From assembly GCA_963969495.1 (NCBI GenBank), contig OZ018333.1:86765756-86829755 (forward strand): 64,000 nucleotides of DNA, read 5' to 3'. The DNA is from Ceratothoa steindachneri. Taxonomy: Eukaryota > Arthropoda > Malacostraca > Isopoda > Cymothoidae. Below, piece by piece: positions 55,161-64,000 of this stretch (position 1 is the stretch's first letter; each line of letters begins with the position of its first letter). The notes under the pieces were generated by a model. The model was not told where the DNA came from. It ran no database searches and worked only from the letters and a program-made list of their open reading frames with translations. The translations under genes and the position numbers were made by a program.

Positions 55161-56442
55161 TTTCCCTGTTACTGCACACTGCCAATATAACACTGTTAGT
55201 GGTGTAATTCGCACCCCTACACTATAGCAGTCATCAGAGGAAATACATGAACATCTGAAGGACCAAGGTGTCACAGATGTCCGTAGAGTACAAAAGAGAT
55301 GAGGTAAACAATTAGTACCAACCGCACTTATATCCTCACTTTTAACCTCCACTCCTGTCCGCCAGTGCTTTGTATCACTAGCTGGGTATTGGTTGAGGTG
55401 ACCAGTACTGCCTGCAGCAGTATTACAAATGTCAGCGCTTTGGCCATGTAGCAAAGCATTGTTGTAGAGAGGTAGACACATGTGCCCAATATAGTGGTGG
55501 AGGTCATCGCAAGGATGCATGCACAAGTAAGATGTTTTACTTCCATTGTAAGGGACCTCACTATAGTAATGATAGACAATGTCCAAAATACAAATGTGAG
55601 AAAGATATCTTGGACCTACAGATGAGAGAGCGAGAATTCCTTGTTTTGTAGCTCTCCAAAGAATCTTAGACAAACACCCTATCTATGAACCTTTATACTC
55701 TGCTCCTGCCAGAGTGAGCAATGTCGCAATAAACAGTACAGTTGCCTCAGCAAGGACCACACCTAATCTTCCTACAACATCAACCACTGCACATACTCCT
55801 TCTACATCCACACCACAGAGAGGGCATCAGCACTCTGATGCTATCATGGATGTAGATGTGGAGCATGAAACAGGACCTACTCCTCTTGTGAAAACTAGGA
55901 GATCTCCTCAAAAAGTACAGTCTGCAAATAAAATGGATGCATCTCCTATTTTGAAGAAAACAGAAAAGCTCTTAAAAGACCATCTACATAAGTCTGACGG
56001 CCCTCACACTCAAATGAGATCGCAGACTACTTCTATTCCACCTAAAGAACAACAGCAACCCAAGACAGTCACAGACCCAAGCTCATCTGGAACACAACTG
56101 TATGTAATTTCAAGACTGGAAACACTAAAAACCCAGCCTAGTGAGACTTCTGAGACTCCCCTACAATTGGAGACTCGTACTACTCACAGTACAAAAAAAA
56201 ACCCTGTCTCATCACTTGGCCTAGAAAAACTTCAACAACCCAAAAATATCATGTTGCACTTTGTCTACCAGAGAGTAATATGCAAAAGATCCCTGTTATT
56301 GGCACTCAAGAGACCTAACTTCCATTCCGCTCCCAGAAAGGTAGGTTCTCCTACCTGCCAAAATAATGCCTTCAGGCTTCTCTCCATCAACCATTCTGCA
56401 ATGGAACCTGGGATCATTTTGTACCAGGTTTCAAGACTTTAA
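55161..56442 (+). pseudogene. I-group LINE ORF1, C-terminal half (nested host, part 3)
   Basis: It continues the ORF1 interrupted at 44690: NTVSGVIRTPTL, EEIHEHLKDQGVTDVRRVQK, a degraded AGYWL block, then knuckles CQRFGHVAKHCC, CAQYSGGGHRKDAC and FHCKGPHYSNDRQC (55430-55580) and LDLQMREREF. After a stop, 55714-56442 is the Thr/Ser/Pro-rich tail of ORF1 (SARTTPNLPTTSTTAHTPST). No endonuclease follows; the LINE is cut near 56450. Confidence 0.7.
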
Positions 56443-56775
56443 AATTGAACAGACATAGGTCTTTTTCGAGACCTATATTGTGTTGCTTTTATTCAAATTA
56501 CTATTATATTGTTATTTAGTTAGATATTTATGCTTTTAATAGAAATTTATGATTTTTAATGAAATGAATTGTATTTTTATGCCTCTTTAATGAAAGCTTC
56601 TGATCTCACTATAATAAATATATCTTATTTTCATGTACCCTATATACTCCAGATTGCTTCTTATATTCCTGAAATTTTAACCACATAATTCTACTTGAGA
56701 TTCACTGTTGAATCACCCTATGGTGTCTATGGTGGTAAAACACTCAATATAATAATAATAATAATGATTTTGCAT
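56443..56775. other. Unassigned A/T-rich spacer with (AAT)n
   Basis: No coding motif; ends in a short AATAAT run at 56748-56764. Confidence 0.5.
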
Positions 56776-56777
56776 CT

Positions 56778-57160
56778 GTGGCTTGGTTTCTGGTTATTCT
56801 GGTGATATCAATTGGTAGGTTTCGTGATTTAACCTATAGTGAGTATCTTGCTCTTTTGAGTTTGTATTCTATTAAAGGCAGATTGATTAGAGCTGACCTG
56901 ATTATGGTGTTTAGAATTTTGAAAGGTTTTTGCCTTCACCTCGATAACCTATTTGTGAGAAATTTAATTAGGGATACTAGGGGACATTCTCTTAAGCTGT
57001 TTGTTCCTCATTATAACACTAGATATTAGAGCATGTTTCTTCTCAGTGAAAGTCATTGATATTTGTAATGGGTTGCCTGAATATACTTTGTCCACTGAAT
57101 CTGTTGCCAACTTTAAACTCTATCTTTACTCAGTTCTGGGTAGGATTTTGACTATTAATT
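56778..57160 (+). pseudogene. L2-like LINE, C-terminal end of RT ORF
   Basis: The frame reads RFRDLTYSEYLALLSLYSIK, GRLIRADLIMVFRILKGF, GHSLKLFVPHYNTRY and, after a frameshift, NGLPEYTLSTESVANFKLYL. It is the same 3' region as at 19960-20280, from the same or a sister family. Confidence 0.75.
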
Positions 57161-57450
57161 TCTCCTATATGTGGTTATGGTGTTCATGGTTGGATTGCTT
57201 ACTATTTATTCATAATTGCTACTGCTGCCTGCTAAGCCAAATTTTATTGCCATATGCCATGAGTTTGATGGTAATTCTTCTTGGTGATGTTATATTAGCC
57301 AACCACTGTAGTATGCCAAGGATGTCTCCACTTTCTAGATGGGGATTAAGCCATCTAGGTAAGGAATCTCACTGATGTTATTTTGGTGAAATTTCAGAAG
57401 ACCTACGCCATGTTTTAGTAGTAAAAACAGTACTGATGGTGTTTTTAGGC
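57161..57450. other. Unassigned spacer
   Basis: Possibly the 3' UTR of the preceding LINE fragment; no motif seen. Confidence 0.4.
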
Positions 57451-57453
57451 TTT

Positions 57454-58040
57454 CTAATTGTCATTTATAGCTTCAGTTAGGCCTGCAAAACAGACACAGA
57501 CAGAATGAGCCCCACCACTACTGGCAAGCACACAATATGCAGGCCATAATTTATCAAATGTGGAAAATCCTATTTTGGGGTTCATTTTATCATTTTTATA
57601 TAGTTCAACTAACTCTCTTAAATTTCCAAGGACCATTTGTTTTTGTACCTTCATTGCACCATCAGTATTGATGTCTTTCACGCAATCCTTTTTGCCAGGA
57701 CACATGCAACTAACTTCATCTGACTCATAGATTCTTCTATCTATATCTTCTTTTCTTCAGATATCACTTTTCCTTTGCTCATTATTGGAATCTTTGGAAG
57801 GATTCCAATTTCTGATTTTAGTGAACAGCTTTTTCTCACTATATATGTTGTAGTTTGAAAGAAACTAGCAGTTTTTTCAATTGTGTATGTGGAGAGAGTC
57901 AATATTTGTAGCTTGTGATTGACATTTGCTCTCCAGAAATTACAGTTTCAATTCATTCATTAATGTTTCTAGATGTTTTTCAGATTCTGTTTATGATTTT
58001 GAAGCATCACTTACCCCTTCACCAATGTGAACACCATAAC
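57454..58040 (-). pseudogene. Second fragment of the long-TIR transposase family
   Basis: The minus strand reads NIYSEKKLFTKIRNWNPSKD and then CPGKKDCVKDINTDGAMKVQ, QMVLGNLRELVELYKNDK, KIGFSTFDKLWPAYCVLASS and GGAHSVCVCFAG. These correspond block by block to LPGKKDCLVV, KRVVLNNLKELHSSFK and GGSGTHSVCLCTIHQ at 52.8-52.6 kb, but the sequence is clearly divergent, so it comes from another member of the family. No inverted repeats are seen around it. Confidence 0.75.
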
Positions 58041-58064
58041 TGACTTCTAGCCTCTTCAAGTGTT

Positions 58065-58290
58065 CCCTGTAAGCAGCGTGCCAATTTGCCTTCCTGGCCA
58101 CCGTGCTGAGGCGACTCAGCACCCCGTCCAGCCCCAGCTTGGCATTCTTTTTCTTCTTCCACTAACCCCTATCTCTTCTTCTGTACCAATTCTCTTCCCT
58201 GTAAGTGGTGCGGTGATTTGCCTTCCTGGCCCCTGTGCTGATGGGACTCAGTGCCTCATCCGGCCACAGCTTAGCCTCCTTCTTCTTTTC
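58065..58290 (+). repeat. Two 132-bp-spaced monomers upstream of an I-group LINE
   Basis: CCCTGTAAGCAGCG (58065) and CCCTGTAAGTGGTG (58197) each start a unit with ATTTGCCTTCCTGGCC, GTGCTGA-G and GACTCAG-CC blocks. A third copy of the unit is at 35946-36030, again at the 5' side of an I-group LINE. They are likely 5' UTR promoter monomers of the family. Confidence 0.7.
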
Positions 58291-58600
58291 TTACTTTTGC
58301 CTCTGTATGGGTCGACAGTTGTGCCTACTGGGAGCATCATCTACAGGACTGTGCCTTAGAGGAGGTTTGGTTGCCCGGGTCATCATTTTATTTCTGGGAG
58401 GTCTTGGCACCGCAGTCAAGAGAATCTCTGTTATGCAGCTCCACTGTTTTTAAAATGACAGTGGGAGTCGGGGGGGGGGGGGGGGGGGTACCATGTCTGG
58501 GCTGTATGGGTGCTCTTTGGACTCATGATGATGATTTGGTGCATGCCCTTGGCTTCAGGGGCAGCCCAAAATAAAATATATACTTATACAGGTAAATTTA
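58291..58600 (+). other. LINE 5' region with a 19-base G run
   Basis: It leads into ORF1 of the next LINE. It contains an uninterrupted G run at about 58470-58488. Confidence 0.5.
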
Positions 58601-60270
58601 ACAGATCGTGCCTTAGACCCTGACATAGATGCTTTGATCCTTTTGGGTCAGAAGTCGCCTCTGACGTGGATTACAACCAATTTTTAGTCTTGAAATCCAA
58701 TGATAGTCCTCTTAGTAAGGCTGACATCTTCAACGTCTATGAGGATTTTGTTGAGAAATGTGGCAAACCTGCCAAGTAATCATGATGCATTGATAGTCAA
58801 TGGGAAATCAAATGAGCAGCATCAGCGGATTAAAACCCTATAGTCTTTAGCTTCTGTAGACATGTCTTCTGCTTTGCACCTGACCTTTAACATCAGTAAA
58901 GGTGTTATCTGATCGGGAGAGTTAATAGATTACGATGTTGACAGGCTGGTATCAAAACTTACTAATCAGAAGGTTTAAGTGGCCACCGCATTTCCAGGTT
59001 TGTGAATGGCGCTAGGTTACTTACCGCCACCATAATCCTGACCTTCAACAGATTGGAACTGCCCAAGTACGTTAAGGCTGGCTATCTTAACATCCCAGTC
59101 AAGCCTTACTTTGAAAACCCACGATGATGCTTCCATTGCCAATGCTTTGGCCATGTAAGCAAGTTTTGTAAACAGGCAAGGTTGTGTGTGAATTATGGAT
59201 CGGATTATCATAGGACGCCCTGTTCTCAACAGCCATGCTGCCCTAACTGTGGTGGAGAACACCCTGCAACATCACAGCAATGCACTTTCTTTCTCTATGA
59301 GAGAGAAGTCATTGCCATTAGAAACAAGAATAGGGTCAGTTTTAAAGAGGACAGAAGAAGAGTAAAGGAGATGTATGTCCAACCTGGTGTGTGCTTTTCT
59401 GATGCTCTGCGTAATACTGGGCCAAAGAAAGGGAGAAGCCAGAGACCTCCTACTTGTTCTCCTGTGCCTTACCAGGTAAAGAGTGTCCCCATCCTAAGCG
59501 TATTTCTCCTTGTGATGAACAGTCTTGGTAAGTACCTAACATAACAGTACTTCTGAGGTTACCAACAAGAAGAGGAACCTTCCATCCTTTCCTGGTTCCC
59601 CAAGGGTGGATAAGCACCTTGCTACCACTCCGGAACATGTGGATGTTGATCATGTTGGTCCTCAGGTGGTATCCATTCCATTTCTAGATACTCACCCTGC
59701 CCCTAAAGGACCAAGCTCTTCTTCAGCTCCAAAGCCAGTTATCACTCCCCCCTTTCCCTTGTTGATACTACTTTGGAATTCCTTCGATCCCTGAATGAGA
59801 AGGAACCAACCTTTGCTCATTCCCAGGAGCCAGCCTTTGCTCCTTCCCAGGAGCCAGCTGTTGTGGAAGTTACCCCCTCATCTGAGGAGGAGTCTCAAAA
59901 ACTGACTCCACATCCTTCTTTATCAGCATTGAATTCACAACTTTTGCTGATGTCCTCGCCACTACCATCCCAATCAATAGCACCAGCTGTGTCAACATCA
60001 TCTGTTCCCTCGACACCTGAACTGACCCCTGGAGTTGCTTCCATCTCTGCTTCTCCACTGAAGACAGTTCTCTCTAACAGCCTCTTATAAAAATCTAAAG
60101 CACCACCTCTTAAAGAAAAACCAAAGGCAAAACTCAAGCTTCCAATGCCTCCTTTGTCATACTCCAAGCCGAAGGCTGGTATGACACGAAATACTTCCAC
60201 TGGTAGTTCAAATCCAAAATCTACTACCCCTAAGCGTAGGAAGAAATCTACCGTTATGCTTAAACAGTAA
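58600..60270 (+). pseudogene. LINE ORF1 of the last element
   Basis: RRM-like region (DIDALILLGQKSPLTWITTN, DIFNVYEDFVEKCGKPAK) with stops, then LLTATIILTFNRLELPKYVK, AGYLNIPVKPYFENP and knuckles CFHCQCFGHVSKFC, CVNYGSDYHRTPC and CPNCGGEHPATSQQC (59130-59285), then FFLYEREVIAIRNKNRVSFK. A long Ser/Pro/Thr-rich tail (59600-60270, with the repeated AHSQEPAFAPSQEPA) precedes ORF2. Confidence 0.8.
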
Positions 60271-60284
60271 CAATCTTTCCAATT

Positions 60285-63200
60285 ATTCATTGGAACTTCC
60301 AAGGTCTCTTCCCTAAATAGGAAGAGTTCAAGCTCCTACTTAACGATTACTATCCTGATTGTATTGCTTTACAGGAGACTTGCTTGGGTACTCGCAGAGT
60401 ACCCAACATTTTGGGTTTAGTGAGATATTATAACCCCAATGAACCAATTCATGGTTCTGCTGTTTTTGTTAACAACAGGGTTCACCACAACCAGCTCTCT
60501 CTTAACACAGACCTGCAGGTGATTGCTGTCTGCCTGTTTTCTAGTCACCATTATTTGGTCTGTTCACTGTATTTTCCTCCTGGTGAGGAAAGGGATACAA
60601 CTGTTTTAACTACAAAGCTAGCTAATTCAATTTCTCAACTCCCTCCTCCCTTTTTATTGATTAGTGACTTTAATGCTCAGCACTCCCTTTGGTGGGACCA
60701 TGATAACAACCCTAGAGGAAATATGATTTAGAGATTTCTGGGCACTAATGATGTCTGCTTTCTTAACGATGGTAGCCACACCTCATTTCACATCCAGACA
60801 AACAGCTTTATATGTGTGGACTTCTCTCTCTGTTCACCAATCTGTAGAGCTGATTTTGACTGGGCAGTGATCACTTCCCCATTGTAATAACACCATGTAC
60901 AGATAGTCCTCCTCCACCACCTAGCAAAAGATGGAATACAAAAAAGCAAATTGGCCTAAGTTCAGGCACCTTTTGAGCCATGATGGGTCCTTCCCTCATG
61001 AAGATATTGAAGTGGCTATTGATGATCTTCTAGCCCACGTCAATCAAGCAGCTAATTCCTCCATCCCGCTATCCGGCTCAACTGCTCATGGACAAAAATT
61101 ACCCTGGTGGTCTGTTGAATGCTTGAGAGTTGTCACTGAATGTAAACAGGATTGCCACTGTTACCATTGGTGCTCCATGATGGTAAAGAAAGTTGCTCGT
61201 AACCAAGCAAGGGCAGCATGTTGCCGCACCATTTGATGAGCTTGAAAGACCTCGTTGGATGGTTACATCACATCGATATGTTGGCAGACCCCTGTAGAAA
61301 AAATCTGGAAGAGGGTCTAAAAGCTATTGGGGAAATCCAATGGCTTTACAGCTCTCAACATTGTTCAGGCGGGAGAACTGTTGGGAGACTTGTCTCATAT
61401 TTCTGATGTTTTGGCTGGATCATTTGCTAATATTTAAGCCCAGACAACTATTCCATCCAATTCCAGCACTTTAGGCTCCAACAGGAGCAGTATCCTATCA
61501 ACTTTATGGAGCTTAACATGGATAATGAGCCTTATAACTGGTTCTTTTCTATCCATGAGCTCATAATGCACTGAAGCACTGTGGATTGACTGCACCTGGA
61601 TCGGATGGCATTTCCTATGATATGATTAGGGGCTGCTTCCCTTCTATGTGGAGGGAGGCTGTGGTTTTACCTTTCCGAAAACCAGGAAAGGATGGGACAG
61701 AACCCACCCATTAACGCCCCATTGCCCTTACTAGTTATCCATGTAAATTGTTTGAGAGGATGATAAATACTAGACTCTTCTGTTTTTGGAGACGAATCAT
61801 CTTATATCTCACTCTCAATCAGGGTTCAGAACATAACAGAGTACCATTGAGCTGCTTGTTATAATGGAGTCTTATATAATTAGAGATGCTTTTTCAAAGA
61901 GGCAGCATTCTGTTGCTGTTTTCTTTGATATTGAGAAAGCATATGATACCACTTGGAGGTGTAGTATCCTTAAGCAACTCCGTGATTGGGACCTGCAGGG
62001 TTTTCTCCCCAAGTTTGTCGAGCAATTCCTCATGCGGCGCACGCTACGTGTAAAAGTTGGAAATGGCGTATCAAAGCCCATAGAGCAAGTTGAGAGTGTG
62101 CCATATGGAAGTGTCACCTGCTTCTCTGTGGCCATCAATAGCATTATCGCAAATCTCCCAGTTGAGATTTCTTCAACTCTTATATGTGGATGACTTAGCA
62201 CTTATCTGTTCATCGCCGGACTTCCATTCATCATCCGTAAGCTACAGCGGGTTATAAATACCGTAGTTGATAATGCTTCTTCCAAGGGCTCCCGCTTTTC
62301 TACAGTAAAGATCAAGGGTGTCCATGTTTACAATCATAGATCAGTGACATGGGACCCTTCCCATTTGTCACTTTATGGGTTCCTTGTCACCTTTGAGCCC
62401 CATTTCAGATTTCTAGTGGTGATCTTTGATTCAAGGCTTTCTTGGAGGCCTCATTTGGATGCTTTGAAAAGGTCTTGTCTGAAGGGAATGGACATAATGA
62501 AATTACTGTCACACACTTCTTGGGGAAGTGATTGATGCACCCTGTCGCTTCTGTATTCGTCCAGTCAAAGCTGGACTATGGGTCACAGGTGTACTCCTCT
62601 GCCTCACCATCCATCCTTGAAAATTAAATACTGTAACCAGGTTGTGCGCCTGGCTTCTGTAGCTTTCAAGTCCTTCCCTGTGTGGAGTCTCTATGCAGAG
62701 AATGGGGTTCTTCCTCTTCCTTTTCACAGGCTCAAATCTAACCTCAAATATCTTTTTAGACTTGAGCAATTACCATGGTCGCCAGTATATGAGTGCACAT
62801 TCAATTTCCGAACAGTGGCCTCATATGATAGATTTCCATCCCTGGCTCGCTCCTTTGCTCTGTGCATGGCTGAGCACACAGGACGTCTAAGGGAGTTTTC
62901 TGTTATTCTGTTTTCATTACCAAAAATTCTCCCATGGCTCATACCACCTGTAGTGGCATGCAAGGGCCTTACTGGTAGGCCTAAGGATCAGTTCTTGCCT
63001 GTAGCCTTGAGAACCATGTATGATCAACACTCATCCCACCATCAGCCTAGCACTTTTGTGTTCACCAACAGGTCCAAGTCATCAGCTGGAGTTGGAGCTA
63101 CTGCTGTCTTCCCATCTCAGACAGCATTGGTTCGCCTACCAAGTGCAGCTTCAGTTTTCACAGCTAAACTTATTGCTCTTATGCCTTCTAGTTGTCCTAC

Positions 63201-63860
63201 AATTTTCTCTGACTCCCTTAGTTCTCTGGAGGCACTGAGTGCTTTTGGTTCTAGCCATCCATTGGTTTCCAAGATCCACTGGTGGCTTTTTTATCTTTCT
63301 CCTATTCATAAGGTTTCTTTTTACTGGGTGTCCAGTCACATGGGCTTCCCAGGTAATGAAAAGGTGGATGCTGCGGCCAAGGAGGCGGCATTATTGAGGG
63401 AACATCCCCATTAACCCCAGTCCCACTTTGTGATGTCTATCCCCTCATCACTGAATATGTAGTCGGCTTATGGCAGAAGATGTGGGATGAGCTTCCTCCT
63501 ACCAAGCTCCATTCCATAAAACCTTCAGTCCTCCCATGGCCACATACCATGAGACCACATAGACTGGAGGTTATTTTGTGCAGACTGAGGATAGGCCATT
63601 GCTGCCTCATTCATGGGCACTTGATGAATGGGCAGCCACCACCTTTGTGCATCCTGTGCAGGGTGCAGCTGTCCATCCTTCACATCTTTGCAGAGTGTTC
63701 CCTTTTGATAAATCTTGGGAGGAGGGTCTTTCCTTTCATTACTGGGCAGATGGCCCCCAAACAGGTTCTGCAGGGCATCTTGTCTGAGACTTATGTCTCT
63801 TTTAGTGTGAATAATATTTTAAAATCTTTAGAAGAATTTAATCTTTTAGCCAAAATTTAA
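60285..63860 (+). pseudogene. LINE ORF2 of the last element: endonuclease, RT, RNase H
   Basis: Endonuclease: WNFQGLFPK, CIALQETCLGTRRV, FLLISDFNAQHSLWWDHD, then a broken SDH box near 60880. RT: AYDTTWRCSILKQLRDWDLQ preceded by AVFFDIEK, GNGVSKPIEQVE, a broken V-P-Q-G-S box, LYVDDLALICSS near 62180, and FRFLVVIFDSRLSWRPHL. RNase H (63050-63410): VFTNRSKSSAGVGA has Asn for the first catalytic Asp and VFTAKLIAL has Lys for the Glu, while IFSDSLSSLEAL and WVSSHMGFPGNEKVDAAAKE remain. C-terminus: VILCRLRIGHCCLIHGHLM and CILCRVQLSILHIFAECS. Confidence 0.85.
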
Positions 63861-64000
63861 TATATTGTTTCATGATTTTTTATTCTCTGTTCTTGTATCT
63901 ATTGTCAATCCAGCAATAGTCTATGTTTTTATCCTTTGTCGAGTTCTCAATAGTTTATTTTTTATATTTTTTTACACTCCTTGATGGTTTTAAATTCCTG

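Larger units (their letters stand above)
58600..63864 (+). mobile_element. I-group LINE, nearly full length, decayed
   Basis: ORF1, endonuclease, RT, RNase H and Cys-rich C-terminus in order over 5.3 kb. Unlike the copy at 45.5 kb it keeps the RT fingers and palm but is riddled with stops. The monomers at 58065 probably belong to it. Confidence 0.85.

Noticed and set aside
55131..55673. 180-codon minus-strand open frame
   Set aside because: It is antisense to the LINE ORF1 zinc knuckles on the plus strand and runs into the transposon inverted repeat; no motif of its own.
58470..58488. 19-base G run as a G-quadruplex regulatory element
   Set aside because: A single homopolymer run in LINE leader sequence; length is prone to sequencing error and no function can be supported.
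1..64000. CRISPR array, phage or bacterial defence island
   Set aside because: No spacer-like direct repeats, ribosome-binding sites or operon structure; the content is eukaryotic mobile DNA.

Overview
This is eukaryotic, metazoan DNA made almost wholly of transposable elements and their wreckage. I find no host gene, tRNA, rRNA, bacterial-type operon or CRISPR array. The mix of elements (CR1 with an esterase ORF1, L2/Daphne-like and I-group LINEs, Penelope-like elements with GIY-YIG, Merlin-, hAT- and mariner-type DNA transposons, Ty3/gypsy, long (TA)n and (CA)n runs) suggests an invertebrate, probably an arthropod such as a crustacean or chelicerate. That is an inference from element content only.

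Layout. 1-2.45 kb: I-group LINE fragment. 2.45-8.25 kb: mostly unrecognised, with a Penelope-type terminal motif and a mariner scrap. 8.25-10.6 kb: Penelope-like element (RT end plus GIY-YIG), two more hammerhead-like motifs and an L2-like LINE 3' end. 11.3-16.6 kb: Ty3/gypsy pol remnant on the minus strand with the integrase end preceding RT-RNase H (Gmr1-like order), flanked by two copies of a 1.2 kb direct repeat. 16.6-17.85 kb: Jockey-like LINE, minus strand. 18.3-19.2 kb: hAT transposase pseudogene. 19.4-23 kb: four pieces of a Merlin-like DNA transposon family. 23-35 kb: CR1 territory, with one copy whose two ORFs are open (25.37-29.36 kb), one decayed copy (30.6-34.6 kb), and fragments. 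35-36 kb: L2-like LINE.

35.95-56.44 kb is a nested stack. An I-group LINE was hit by a 7.46 kb Ty3/gypsy element (36400-43857, 4-bp target duplication) and by a DNA transposon with about 450-500 bp terminal inverted repeats (about 44691-55160). The left inverted repeat of that transposon was hit by a hAT MITE (44818-50500, exact 8-bp duplication), which was in turn hit by another I-group LINE (45480-50239, exact 15-bp duplication). 56.8-58 kb holds an L2-like 3' end and a second fragment of the same transposase family. 58.06-63.86 kb is a long decayed I-group LINE preceded by 132-bp-spaced 5' monomers.

Most interesting: (1) the gypsy element carries, between RNase H and integrase, an OTU-like cysteine protease domain and a second retropepsin-like domain, plus four zinc knuckles and a primer-binding site of tRNA-Lys3 type; (2) the long-TIR transposon has a transposase I cannot assign to a named superfamily; (3) three separate hammerhead-like Penelope termini share the same unusual extra U; (4) the best CR1 copy is open throughout yet lacks a conserved RT block. 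No coding region here looks like a host gene, and most are broken.
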